This document shows, piece after piece, positions 1 to 11,849 of a stretch of 64,000 nucleotides of DNA (its first letter is position 1; each line of letters opens with the position of its first letter). The DNA comes from Actinostola sp. cb2023. Taxonomy: Eukaryota > Cnidaria > Anthozoa > Actiniaria > Actinostolidae. The stretch covers positions 148,195 to 212,194 of the forward strand of contig JAUJYZ010001449.1 in the NCBI GenBank assembly GCA_033675265.1. The letters are read 5' to 3'. Made by a program: the position numbers and the translations under genes. The notes under the pieces were generated by a model. It saw nothing but the letters and a program-made list of their open reading frames with translations, was not told the origin of the DNA and did no database searches.

Positions 1-300
1 TCAAGTTTTATCAAGAAACTACAGTGTTCGCTTTCGCCGTGAAATGAAATTTTAGCTGTGAATGAGGTTTGACAGAATCATTTCTCACCTTAACTACGAC
101 CTTAGCTTCCCTTGTTTATACACATAACATAATACTGATAATACTGCATTGTAGAAACTCCTTTTTACTGTGGAATAACCTTGAATTTTCCTTGAAAAAC
201 CGAAGAACATCCCTGCATTCACATTGTAGTTGAAAGCCAGATACCAAAAAAATGTCATTTTCGCTGTCAATCATATCCTGTGAGCCAATCGCGCGCGGTA

Positions 301-342
301 ATTTTGAGACGTCAATACCACAAAATATTGACGTCTCAAAAT
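301..342. repeat. 17 bp-arm hairpin with CRE-like core, present in every unit
   Basis: ATTTTGAGACGTCAATA, an 8 base loop CCACAAAA, then its exact reverse complement. Each arm contains TGACGTC or its complement, the core recognised by CREB/ATF-type bZIP proteins; binding is not shown. A decayed relative of the same palindrome lies at about 3268-3300 of the unit (GTCAATATTTTGTGGTAT). Confidence 0.85.
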
Positions 343-1551
343 AAAACAAAGTGACTTGAAAATCGTGATACATTAACTTCTTTATGAATTGAAATTTGTG
401 AGCAAATTTGACGGAACTGCTTACCTGAGTCAACCGACTCTGTTGACACCAAGACGGAAGAGACAGCTGGTCTCTTATGGTTCTCTGGTGGATGATGTTT
501 AGTAACAAAATTCACAAGTTTTACCGACGGCCGGGACCGGATGCTTTAAGTGAGAGAAATATGATTTCATGATTCAACCGTACCGGGGAGAGGAAGGTTT
601 ATACACAGGCTACACAAGATACAGCTACATATTTTACTGGTAAACCGAGTTTATGAAGTTTTAAGCACTTTTTAAAATATGGTTATTCGGTTATTTGCTA
701 CGTGTTTGACTAGGAAGATACGGCTATTGTTTGTACTGATCTAAATACAAACGGATCACCTACGGAAATAATCCAGGGCGTTTGTTAGGGATGTTTGTTG
801 TAAGAGATCAAAACTGCTGGACGCAATAGATTTTCACCACACATCACATTTTGGAATGGCTTGGAAGGTGAAATTTAGTTTGAATAAAAATAACTTCAGG
901 TTACTAGTAATTTTATAAAACATCCTAGTCCTCGGACCTACAGCTCCCTAGATAAATGCGTAGTGCAGTGTAGTGCAACTGTTTCACTCCCCTCTCACCC
1001 CTTCGGGGATCGTGGCGTGTTACAAACATCGGAAGAGAATTGGGCTCGCGCCAAGGAAAATTTCAATATCGCGGCAAAACCGAGTAAACGATATCACAAT
1101 CTACAACAAACAGAGGTCTGCCGTGCTCACTTACATGGTTTTTACTCGTTAACTGACTCGTGAAACGTTCTTAAAATTAGGCGATTATTTATATTTTCCT
1201 ATAAAGTGTTTGTTTATAACAGCAACAGCGTACAATAACATATATTCTATATTGCATTAGTTGTTTTGGTTGGCCGGGCGTGGAAACGTAAGAGCTGAAG
1301 ATCGTGTTGTAAAACGGGGCCTGTTTCTTACAGATTACATCACTCTTTATTGAATTTATTAATAGTAGCATACACGTCAATAACGCATCATTTGAAACGT
1401 CTCAAATGAAAACAAACATAAAACCTTGATAATACAAGGGAAACTTTGTTCTTTTTCTAACAAAATGCAAATATTCATTTTCATTCGTCTCTAATCAGGA
1501 ATAAATCTTCACGAACAATGGTGTGACGAAAGATTGTTCTCAGACTGCCCG

Positions 1552-1650
1552 TTATAACGGGGTTGATTTGGTATTAAATTTTGCTGTTTGGGCTGTAAAA
1601 AAGTGTCCGTTGTCTGTTATGACCGGTGTCCGTTATAACAGGGTCTTTTT
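1552..1650. repeat. Paired CCGTTATAAC motifs inside the unit
   Basis: CCGTTATAACGGGG and, about 80 bases on, CCGTTATAACAGGG, with GTCCGTTGTCTGTTATGACC between. This is a degenerate tandem of a GTCCGTTATAAC motif. Similar GTTATAACG motifs occur at the ends of pogo/Tigger-type DNA transposons, but no transposase is present here, so the origin is a guess. Confidence 0.4.
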
Positions 1651-2146
1651 AACAGAAAAGTATCACCTTTCCGACGGGACCTATGGTGTTGTTTCACCAA
1701 ACGTAGGTATTTCTGAAGCGGGTGGGCGAATAAAGGGAACATAATCTGTGCGACTTCCTCTGGCTCCATGGTGCGTCCTCTGTCGAACTGGCTGATGCGT
1801 TCAATGTGAATAAATGCGTCCTCAGAGGCAGCCAGGCATTTCCTCGAAGAGAATCAGCTAAAAAGCTCAATAAATAATGTATTTACATATGGTATTTAGT
1901 GTTGAGATGTTCAGTATGTATTGTTTCATGATTTTTATGTTCACTTGTAATGGGGGAGGCCCACATTTTTTTTGAACTCAAATATGGGGTAAACAATTAA
2001 GACTCCAAACATAAATGTTTTGCGGAACTTTTCTCCAACATAGCAGCCTACTTTGAGATCTTCAAAAAATAAATGCCTTTGTTAAACAAGACTAAACGAT
2101 GACACTGTATTTACTAATTTAATTCATTAATGTTTAAAATTGAAAA

Positions 2147-2203
2147 AGCTGGAGTCGACCCAGCTGTTCGATAAATGACTTGGGAGATCTATATTCCCAA
2201 GAC
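2147..2203. repeat. Two adjacent short hairpins in the unit
   Basis: AGCTGG-AGTCGAC-CCAGCT is followed by CTTGGGA-GATCTATAT-TCCCAAG. A third hairpin, CAAGCCT-TAAT-AGGCTTG, lies at about 2505-2522. All are kept in the other units. No known RNA family is recognised. Confidence 0.6.
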
Positions 2204-2782
2204 TTAGAATGTTTATCTGACACATGTAGATATAAAATGAATAAAATGAATACAAAATGTAAACTGATAAAAATGAACAGAATGATTAGCAAGGTCTCTG
2301 TCTTTATTTGTGTCATGTCTGAAACAGATATGAAAGATATATATTTTAATGACAATATATACATCAACGCGAATGTAATGATGTATTATAAATTTATCAC
2401 ACCTAAAAGTTTTAAGGAACCCACATGTTACTTTGGTTTCAAATATCGAATTCATAGTTTTAAGTTGAATGGAAATGATTAGAAAGTAATTATTTGCAAG
2501 AAAACCAAGCCTTAATAGGCTTGAGTCGGCAGGATTAACTGATGATGTATTTCTAACTTTTACAAATTAGAGTGCCATCCATTGTATTCATGAGTCTTTG
2601 GCGTCTTTGGTCATAAACTTGAAGCTGCACGAACAAAGCATAAAGGACATATCATTTACAAAACATCAATAAGCCACGGATAAAGCACTGTAAGGGGTCT
2701 CAATGGGGTTAACCGTTATTTAGCCGTAAAAAGTATATAATTCGATAAAACTGGTTTACGTGTTTGCCGTGAGGGAGGTTGT

Positions 2783-2938
2783 GGATGAGAATAGCTCGTC
2801 AATGCCCCTCTTAAAACACGCGAGGGACGTTGACGACGCTCTTAGTTTATTGGGAAGTGCGTTCCATAAGGCAGCTCCGTTTTAGGTAATTGCAATTTGT
2901 TGTGAGAATTGCATGTCGTCAATCGAGTATCAATAGGA
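2783..2938 (-). pseudogene. Non-LTR retrotransposon reverse transcriptase C-terminus, fossil (unit 1)
   Basis: Read on the minus strand from 2938, a frame gives TRLTTCNSHNKLQLPKTE. After a one-base shift a second frame continues with ALWNALPNKLRASTSLACFK and then RGIDELFSS. The pattern LP(K/R)T, then a hydrophobic-x-WNxLP-x-x-(L)R, then S-L-x-x-FKR is the usual end of reverse transcriptase ORF2 in Jockey/CR1-like non-LTR elements. The polymerase core, endonuclease and a full 5' part are absent. The frameshift is shared by all units, so decay came before amplification of the array. The extra GAC triplet near 2834 lies inside this remnant. Clade cannot be set from so short a piece. Confidence 0.7.
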
Positions 2939-3964
2939 AAACAACAACTCTTGCATGACGATACTAATAACGGGTGTGAAGGCCGGAGACTGGCAATATA
3001 TTATTGGAGTGCATCTCAATGCGTGGACTGTAGCTTTTACGCTTAACGGCTAAAAGTTTGACCTGTTTTTAATTGTATATAGCCTTGTAGTAATGTTTTA
3101 AACAAGTACTTACTATGGTAGCTCCTGAAGTGAGTCAGTACGTTAGTGTTTGCCGGGTATACAGGGTATAGTCCTAGATTTAGACAAAATATCATGTAGC
3201 AAAAACGTATGATTAGTCAAACTTGCGCGACTCCGCCCAATACGGAATATATTTTCTCCCAACTAGCCGTCAATATTTTGTGGTATCGCCGTCTCAAAAT
3301 CCCAATTAGTTTTGTATCACGATTCTACAATAATCGCAAGAAAAACTAATAAAATAACAAGGAAAACATTCTGATTTGGTTCAAATTCTCACAACCTCGC
3401 GCGTTGACGTAGCTACGATTTGAAGTTTTTGAAAACTCTTTTTGCTTTACAAAAAGATTAGAAAAAAGTTACTGATGACAGTTTAAACAAGTTAACATGA
3501 TAGCGATTATAGAGAACTATTGACAAGCTTCCTCTTTTATGTCATGACAAGCATTTCGTCTCTTATTTTGGCAGAAAAGCGAATGAAAACAAATCCAAAG
3601 TTTATCGTACGGTTCGCCGGATTGAATGTGAATCGATTCAGTAAATATAATTTCGTGAAAATTCAACGATGTTTTAACCCTCAATCCTGTGTATATACAA
3701 GGGCAAATGTGACTGCAATATGTCAGTCGACGTCAAGTCCAATGCAGGGTGGAAAATAGCTCAAAAGACGGCAAATTAAGCACAAGATTCTAGTATTTCT
3801 ACAAGAATGTTCACGGCAAAGAACTTTCACTGTAAATTCATTCAACTTCATTCAATGTTATTCTGCAATAAACAAACGACCAAATAATTATAATAACTGT
3901 TTTATTGTCTTACTGGATCAAGGTTTTCATCATGTGCCTGATTGTAATTTACACTTTTACAGCA

Positions 3965-6900
3965 TCAAGTTTTATCAAGAAACTACAGTGTTCGCTTTCG
4001 CCGTGAAATGAAATTTTAGCTGTGAATGAGGTTTGACAGAATCATTTCTCACCTTAACTACGACCTTAGCTTCCCTTGTTTATACACATAACATAATACT
4101 GATAATACTGCATTGTAGAAACTCCTTTTTACTGTGGAATAACCTTGAATTTTCCTTGAAAAACCGAAGAACATCCCTGCATTCACATTGTAGTTGAAAG
4201 CCAGATACCAAAAAAATGTCATTTTCGCTGTCAATCATATCCTGTGAGCCAATCGCGCGCGGTAATTTTGAGACGTCAATACCACAAAATATTGACGTCT
4301 CAAAATAAAACAAAGTGACTTGAAAATCGTGATACATTAACTTCTTTATGAATTGAAATTTGTGAGCAAATTTGACGGAACTGCTTACCTGAGTCAACCG
4401 ACTCTGTTGACACCAAGACGGAAGAGACAGCTGGTCTCTTATGGTTCTCTGGTGGATGATGTTTAGTAACAAAATTCACAAGTTTTACCGACGGCCGGGA
4501 CCGGATGCTTTAAGTGAGAGAAATATGATTTCATGATTCAACCGTACCGGGGAGAGGAAGGTTTATACACAGGCTACACAAGATACAGCTACATATTTTA
4601 CTGGTAAACCGAGTTTATGAAGTTTTAAGCACTTTTTAAAATATGGTTATTCGGTTATTTGCTACGTGTTTGACTAGGAAGATACGGCTATTGTTTGTAC
4701 TGATCTAAATACAAACGGATCACCTACGGAAATAATCCAGGGCGTTTGTTAGGGATGTTTGTTGTAAGAGATCAAAACTGCTGGACGCAATAGATTTTCA
4801 CCACACATCAACATGGCTTGGAAGGTGAAATTTAGTTTGAATAAAAATAACTTCAGGTTACTAGTAATTTTATAAAACATCCTAGTCCTCGGACCTACAG
4901 CTCCCTAGATAAATGCGTAGTGCAGTGTAGTGCAACTGTTTCACTCCCCTCTCACCCCTTCGGGGATCGTGGCGTGTTACAAACATCGGAAGAGAATTGG
5001 GCTCGCGCCAAGGAAAATTTCAATATCGCGGCAAACCGAGTAAACGATATCACAATCTACAACAAACAGAGGTCTGCCGTGCTCACTTACATGGTTTTTA
5101 CTCGTTAACTGACTCGTGAAACGTTCTTAAAATTAGGCGATTATTTATATTTTCCTATAAAGTGTTTGTTTATAACAGCAACAGCGTACAATAACATATA
5201 TTCTATATTGCATTAGTTGTTTTGGTTGGCCGGGCGTGGAAACGTAAGAGCTGAAGATCGTGTTGTAAAACGGGGCCTGTTTCTTACAGATTACATCACT
5301 CTTTATTGAATTTATTAATAGTAGCATACACGTCAATAACGCATCATTTGAAACGTCTCAAATGAAAACAAACATAAAACCTTGATAATACAAGGGAAAC
5401 TTTGTTCTTTTTCTAACAAAATGCAAATATTCATTTTCATTCGTCTCTAATCAGGAATAAATCTTCACGAACAATGGTGTGACGAAAGATTGTTCTCAGA
5501 CTGCCCGTTATAACGGGGTTGATTTGGTATTAAATTTTGCTGTTTGGGCTGTAAAAAAGTGTCCGTTGTCTGTTATGACCGGTGTCCGTTATAACAGGGT
5601 CTTTTTAACAGAAAAGTATCACCTTTCCGACGGGACCTATGGTGTTGTTTCACCAAACGTAGGTATTTCTGAAGCGGGTGGGCGAATAAAGGGAACATAA
5701 TCTGTGCGACTTCCTCTGGCTCCATGGTGCGTCCTCTGTCGAACTGGCTGATGCGTTCAATGTGAATAAATGCGTCCTCAGAGGCAGCCAGGCATTTCCT
5801 CGAAGAGAATCAGCTAAAAAGCTCAATAAATAATGTATTTACATATGGTATTTAGTGTTGAGATGTTCAGTATGTATTGTTTCATGATTTTTATGTTCAC
5901 TTGTAATGGGGGAGGCCCACATTTTTTTGAACTCAAATATGGGGTAAACAATTAAGACTCCAAACATAAATGTTTTGCGGAACTTTTCTCCAACATAGCA
6001 GCCTACTTTGAGATCTTCAAAAAATAAATGCCTTTGTTAAACAAGACTAAACGATGACACTGTATTTACTAATTTAATTCATTAATGTTTAAAATTGAAA
6101 AAGCTGGAGTCGACCCAGCTGTTCGATAAATGACTTGGGAGATCTATATTCCCAAGACTTAGAATGTTTATCTGACACATGTAGATATAAAATGAATAAA
6201 ATGAATACAAAATGTAAACTGATAAAAATGAACAGAATGATTAGCAAGGTCTCTGTCTTTATTTGTGTCATGTCTGAAACAGATATGAAAGATATATATT
6301 TTAATGACAATATATACATCAACGCGAATGTAATGATGTATGTATTATAAATTTATCACACCTAAAAGTTTTAAGGAACCCACATGTTACTTTGGTTTCA
6401 AATATCGAATTCATAGTTTTAAGTTGAATGGAAATGATTAGAAAGTAATTATTTGCAAGAAAACCAAGCCTTAATAGGCTTGAGTCGGCAGGATTAACTG
6501 ATGATGTATTTCTAACTTTTACAAATTAGAGTGCCATCCATTGTATTCATGAGTCTTTGGCGTCTTTGGTCATAAACTTGAAGCTGCACGAACAAAGCAT
6601 AAAGGACATATCATTTACAAAACATCAATAAGCCACGGATAAAGCACTGTAAGGGGTCTCAATGGGGTTAACCGTTATTTAGCCGTAAAAAGTATATAAT
6701 TCGATAAAACTGGTTTACGTGTTTGCCGTGAGGGAGGTTGTGGATGAGAATAGCTCGTCAATGCCCCTCTTAAAACACGCGAGGGACGTTGACGCTCTTA
6801 GTTTATTGGGAAGTGCGTTCCATAAGGCAGCTCCGTTTTAGGTAATTGCAATTTGTTGTGAGAATTGCATGTCGTCAATCGAGTATCAATAGGAAAACAA

Positions 6901-7920
6901 CAACTCTTGCATGACGATACTAATAACGGGTGTGAAGGCCGGAGACTGGCAATATATTATTGGAGTGCATCTCAATGCGTGGACTGTAGCTTTTACGCTT
7001 AACGGCTAAAAGTTTGACCTGTTTTTAATTGTATATAGCCTTGTAGTAATGTTTTAAACAAGTACTTACTATGGTAGCTCCTGAAGTGAGTCAGTACGTT
7101 AGTGTTTGCCGGGTATACAGGGTATAGTCCTAGATTTAGACAAAATATCATGTAGCAAAAACGTATGATTAGTCAAACTTGCGCGACTCCGCCCAATACG
7201 GAATATATTTTCTCCCAACTAGCCGTCAATATTTTGTGGTATCGCCGTCTCAAAATCCCAATTAGTTTTGTATCACGATTCTACAATAATTCGCAAGAAA
7301 AACTAATAAAATAACAAGGAAAACATTCTGATTTGGTTCAAATTCTCACAACCTCGCGCGTTGACGTAGCTACGATTTGAAGTTTTTGAAAACTCTTTTT
7401 GCTTTACAAAAAGATTAGAAAAAAGTTACTGATGACAGTTTAAACAAGTTAACATGATAGCGATTATAGAGAACTATTGACAAGCTTCCTCTTTTATGTC
7501 ATGACAAGCATTTCGTCTCTTATTTTGGCAGAAAAGCGAATGAAAACAAATCCAAAGTTTATCGTACGGTTCGCCGGATTGAATGTGAATCGATTCAGTA
7601 AATATAATTTCGTGAAAATTCAACGATGTTTTAACCCTCAATCCTGTGTATATACAAGGGCAAATGTGACTGCAATATGTCAGTCGACGTCAAGTCCAAT
7701 GCAGGGTGGAAAATAGCTCAAAAGACGGCAAATTAAGCACAAGATTCTAGTATTTCTACAAGAATGTTCACGGCAAAGAACTTTCACTGTAAATTCATTC
7801 AACTTCATTCAATGTTATTCTGCAATAAACAAACGACCAAAAATTATAATAACTGTTTTATTGTCTTACTGGATCAAGGTTTTCATCATGTGCCTGATTG
7901 TAATTTACACTTTTACAGCA
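3965..7920. repeat. Macrosatellite unit 2 (3956 bp)
   Basis: Same order as unit 1 and type A at all diagnostic sites, with the long form near 7345. A small ATGT duplication near 6340 closes the 100-codon frame seen in its sisters, a sign that this frame is not under constraint. Confidence 0.97.
6742..6894 (-). pseudogene. Reverse transcriptase fossil, unit 2
   Basis: As in unit 1 but without the extra GAC triplet; same internal frameshift. Confidence 0.68.
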
Positions 7921-10900
7921 TCAAGTTTTATCAAGAAACTACAGTGTTCGCTTTCGCCGTGAAATGAAATTTTAGCTGTGAATGAGGTTTGACAGAATCA
8001 TTTCTCACCTTAACTACGACCTTAGCTTCCCTTGTTTATACACATAACATAATACTGATAATACTGCATTGTAGAAACTCCTTTTTACTGTGGAATAACC
8101 TTGAATTTTCCTTGAAAAACCGAAGAACATCCCTGCATTCACATTGTAGTTGAAAGCCAGATACCAAAAAAATGTCATTTTCGCTGTCAATCATATCCTG
8201 TGAGCCAATCGCGCGCGGTAATTTTGAGACGTCAATACCACAAAATATTGACGTCTCAAAATAAAACAAAGTGACTTGAAAATCGTGATACATTAACTTC
8301 TTTATGAATTGAAATTTGTGAGCAAATTTGACGGAACTGCTTACCTGAGTCAACCGACTCTGTTGACACCAAGACGGAAGAGACAGCTGGTCTCTTATGG
8401 TTCTCTGGTGGATGATGTTTAGTAACAAAATTCACAAGTTTTACCGACGGCCGGGACCGGATGCTTTAAGTGAGAGAAATATGATTTCATGATTCAACCG
8501 TACCGGGGAGAGGAAGGTTTATACACAGGCTACACAAGATACAGCTACATATTTTACTGGTAAACCGAGTTTATGAAGTTTTAAGCACTTTTTAAAATAT
8601 GGTTATTCGGTTATTTGCTACGTGTTTGACTAGGAAGATACGGCTATTGTTTGTACTGATCTAAATACAAACGGATCACCTACGGAAATAATCCAGGGCG
8701 TTTGTTAGGGATGTTTGTTGTAAGAGATCAAAACTGCTGGACGCAATAGATTTTCACCACACATCAACATGGCTTGGAAGGTGAAATTTAGTTTGAATAA
8801 AAATAACTTCAGGTTACTAGTAATTTTATAAAACATCCTAGTCCTCGGACCTACAGCTCCCTAGATAAATGCGTAGTGCAGTGTAGTGCAACTGTTTCAC
8901 TCCCCTCTCACCCCTTCGGGGATCGTGGCGTGTTACAAACATCGGAAGAGAATTGGGCTCGCGCCAAGGAAAATTTCAATATCGCGGCAAACCGAGTAAA
9001 CGATATCACAATCTACAACAAACAGAGGTCTGCCGTGCTCACTTACATGGTTTTTACTCGTTAACTGACTCGTGAAACGTTCTTAAAATTAGGCGATTAT
9101 TTATATTTTCCTATAAAGTGTTTGTTTATAACAGCAACAGCGTACAATAACATATATTCTATATTGCATTAGTTGTTTTGGTTGGCCGGGCGTGGAAACG
9201 TAAGAGCTGAAGATCGTGTTGTAAAACGGGGCCTGTTTCTTACAGATTACATCACTCTTTATTGAATTTATTAATAGTAGCATACACGTCAATAACGCAT
9301 CATTTGAAACGTCTCAAATGAAAACAAACATAAAACCTTGATAATACAAGGGAAACTTTGTTCTTTTTCTAACAAAATGCAAATATTCATTTTCATTCGT
9401 CTCTAATCAGGAATAAATCTTCACGAACAATGGTGTGACGAAAGATTGTTCTCAGACTGCCCGTTATAACGGGGTTGATTTGGTATTAAATTTTGCTGTT
9501 TGGGCTGTAAAAAAGTGTCCGTTGTCTGTTATGACCGGTGTCCGTTATAACAGGGTCTTTTTAACAGAAAAGTATCACCTTTCCGACGGGACCTATGGTG
9601 TTGTTTCACCAAACGTAGGTATTTCTGAAGCGGGTGGGCGAATAAAGGGAACATAATCTGTGCGACTTCCTCTGGCTCCATGGTGCGTCCTCTGTCGAAC
9701 TGGCTGATGCGTTCAATGTGAATAAATGCGTCCTCAGAGGCAGCCAGGCATTTCCTCGAAGAGAATCAGCTAAAAAGCTCAATAAATAATGTATTTACAT
9801 ATGGTATTTAGTGTTGAGATGTTCAGTATGTATTGTTTCATGATTTTTATGTTCACTTGTAATGGGGGGGAGGCCCACATTTTTTTGAACTCAAATATGG
9901 GGTAAACAATTAAGACTCCAAACATAAATGTTTTGCGGAACTTTTCTCCAACATAGCAGCCTACTTTGAGATCTTCAAAAAATAAATGCCTTTGTTAAAC
10001 AAGACTAAACGATGACACTGTATTTACTAATTTAATTCATTAATGTTTAAAATTGAAAAAGCTGGAGTCGACCCAGCTGTTCGATAAATGACTTGGGAGA
10101 TCTATATTCCCAAGACTTAGAATGTTTATCTGACACATGTAGATATAAAATGAATAAAATGAATACAAAATGTAAACTGATAAAAATGAACAGAATGATT
10201 AGCAAGGTCTCTGTCTTTATTTGTGTCATGTCTGAAACAGATATGAAAGATATATATTTTAATGACAATATATACATCAACGCGAATGTAATGATGTATT
10301 ATAAATTTATCACACCTAAAAGTTTTAAGGAACCCACATGTTACTTTGGTTTCAAATATCGAATTCATAGTTTTAAGTTGAATGGAAATGATTAGAAAGT
10401 AATTATTTGCAAGAAAACCAAGCCTTAATAGGCTTGAGTCGGCAGGATTAACTGATGATGTATTTCTAACTTTTACAAATTAGAGTGCCATCCATTGTAT
10501 TCATGAGTCTTTGGCGTCTTTGGTCATAAACTTGAAGCTGCACGAACAAAGCATAAAGGACATATCATTTACAAAACATCAATAAGCCACGGATAAAGCA
10601 CTGTAAGGGGTCTCAATGGGGTTAACCGTTATTTAGCCGTAAAAAGTATATAATTCGATAAAACTGGTTTACGTGTTTGCCGTGAGGGAGGTTGTGGATG
10701 AGAATAGCTCGTCAATGCCCCTCTTAAAACACGCGAGGGACGTTGACGCTCTTAGTTTATTGGGAAGTGCGTTCCATAAGGCAGCTCCGTTTTAGGTAAT
10801 TGCAATTTGTTGTGAGAATTGCATGTCGTCAATCGAGTATCAATAGGAAAACAACAACTCTTGCATGACGATACTAATAACGGGTGTGAAGGCCGGAGAC

Positions 10901-11849
10901 TGGCAATATATTATTGGAGTGCATCTCAATGCGTGGACTGTAGCTTTTACGCTTAACGGCTAAAAGTTTGACCTGTTTTTAATTGTATATAGCCTTGTAG
11001 TAATGTTTTAAACAAGTACTTACTATGGTAGCTCCTGAAGTGAGTCAGTACGTTAGTGTTTGCCGGGTATACAGGGTATAGTCCTAGATTTAGACAAAAT
11101 ATCATGTAGCAAAAACGTATGATTAGTCAAACTTGCGCGACTCCGCCCAATACGGAATATATTTTCTCCCAACTAGCCGTCAATATTTTGTGGTATCGCC
11201 GTCTCAAAATCCCAATTAGTTTTGTATCACGATTCTACAATAATTCGCAAGAAAAACTAATAAAATAACAAGGAAAACATTCTGATTTGGTCTCAAAGTT
11301 GGATTTGAAGTTTTTGAAAACTCTTTTTGCTTTACAAAAAGATTAGAAAAAAGTTACTGATGACAGTTTAAACAAGTTAACATGATAGCGATTATAGAGA
11401 ACTATTGACAAGCTTCCTCTTTTATGTCATGACAAGCATTTCGTCTCTTATTTTGGCAGAAAAGCGAATGAAAACAAATCCAAAGTTTATCGTACGGTTC
11501 GCCGGATTGAATGTGAATCGATTCAGTAAATATAATTTCGTGAAAATTCAACGATGTTTTAACCCTCAATCCTGTGTATATACAAGGGCAAATGTGACTG
11601 CAATATGTCAGTCGACGTCAAGTCCAATGCAGGGTGGAAAATAGCTCAAAAGACGGCAAATTAAGCACAAGATTCTAGTATTTCTACAAGAATGTTCACG
11701 GCAAAGAACTTTCACTGTAAATTCATTCAACTTCATTCAATGTTATTCTGCAATAAACAAACGACCAAATAATTATAATAACTGTTTTATTGTCTTACTG
11801 GATCAAGGTTTTCATCATGTGCCTGATTGTAATTTACACTTTTACAGCA
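7921..11849. repeat. Macrosatellite unit 3 (3929 bp)
   Basis: Type A in its first three quarters. Near 11292 the TCACAACCTCGCGCG stretch is replaced by a short AAAGTTGGATTTGAAG junction, a form otherwise typical of units 5-8. The G-run near 9865 is two bases longer than in the other units. Confidence 0.97.
10696..10848 (-). pseudogene. Reverse transcriptase fossil, unit 3
   Basis: Same remnant and frameshift as unit 2. Confidence 0.68.

Larger units (their letters stand above)
1..3964. repeat. Macrosatellite unit 1 (3964 bp)
   Basis: First of nine head-to-tail copies; I start the unit at TCAAGTTTTATCAAG, which recurs at 3965, 7921, 11850, 15802, 19577, 23923, 28275 and 32129. Open frames up to 130 aa exist on both strands (for example 116-508 minus, 2180-2482 plus, 3520-3759 plus), but most start at TTG or GTG, overlap one another and resemble no family I know, so I do not call them genes. 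Unit-1 peculiarities are a few extra bases near 847-855, one extra A near 1078, a GAC triplet inserted near 2834, and the long TCACAACC form near 3388. It carries the type-A bases at the diagnostic sites listed in the findings. Confidence 0.97.

Noticed and set aside
116..508. 130-codon minus frame repeated in most units
   Set aside because: Starts at TTG, spans the perfect hairpin and a donor-like site, has no family resemblance, and is cut by the deletion in unit 8.
2180..2482. 100-codon plus frame repeated in most units
   Set aside because: TTG start, overlaps two minus frames, closed by a small duplication in unit 2; sameness among units reflects homogenisation.
3378..3390. GGTTCAAATTC as a tRNA or Pol III B box
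   Set aside because: No A box at the right distance, no cloverleaf, and the site is missing in several units.
3520..3759. 79-codon plus frame in all units
   Set aside because: TTG start; no domain; conservation is no higher than in neighbouring non-coding bases.
1..3964. rDNA, 5S, snRNA or histone tandem cluster
   Set aside because: No conserved rRNA, snRNA or histone sequence is visible on either strand.
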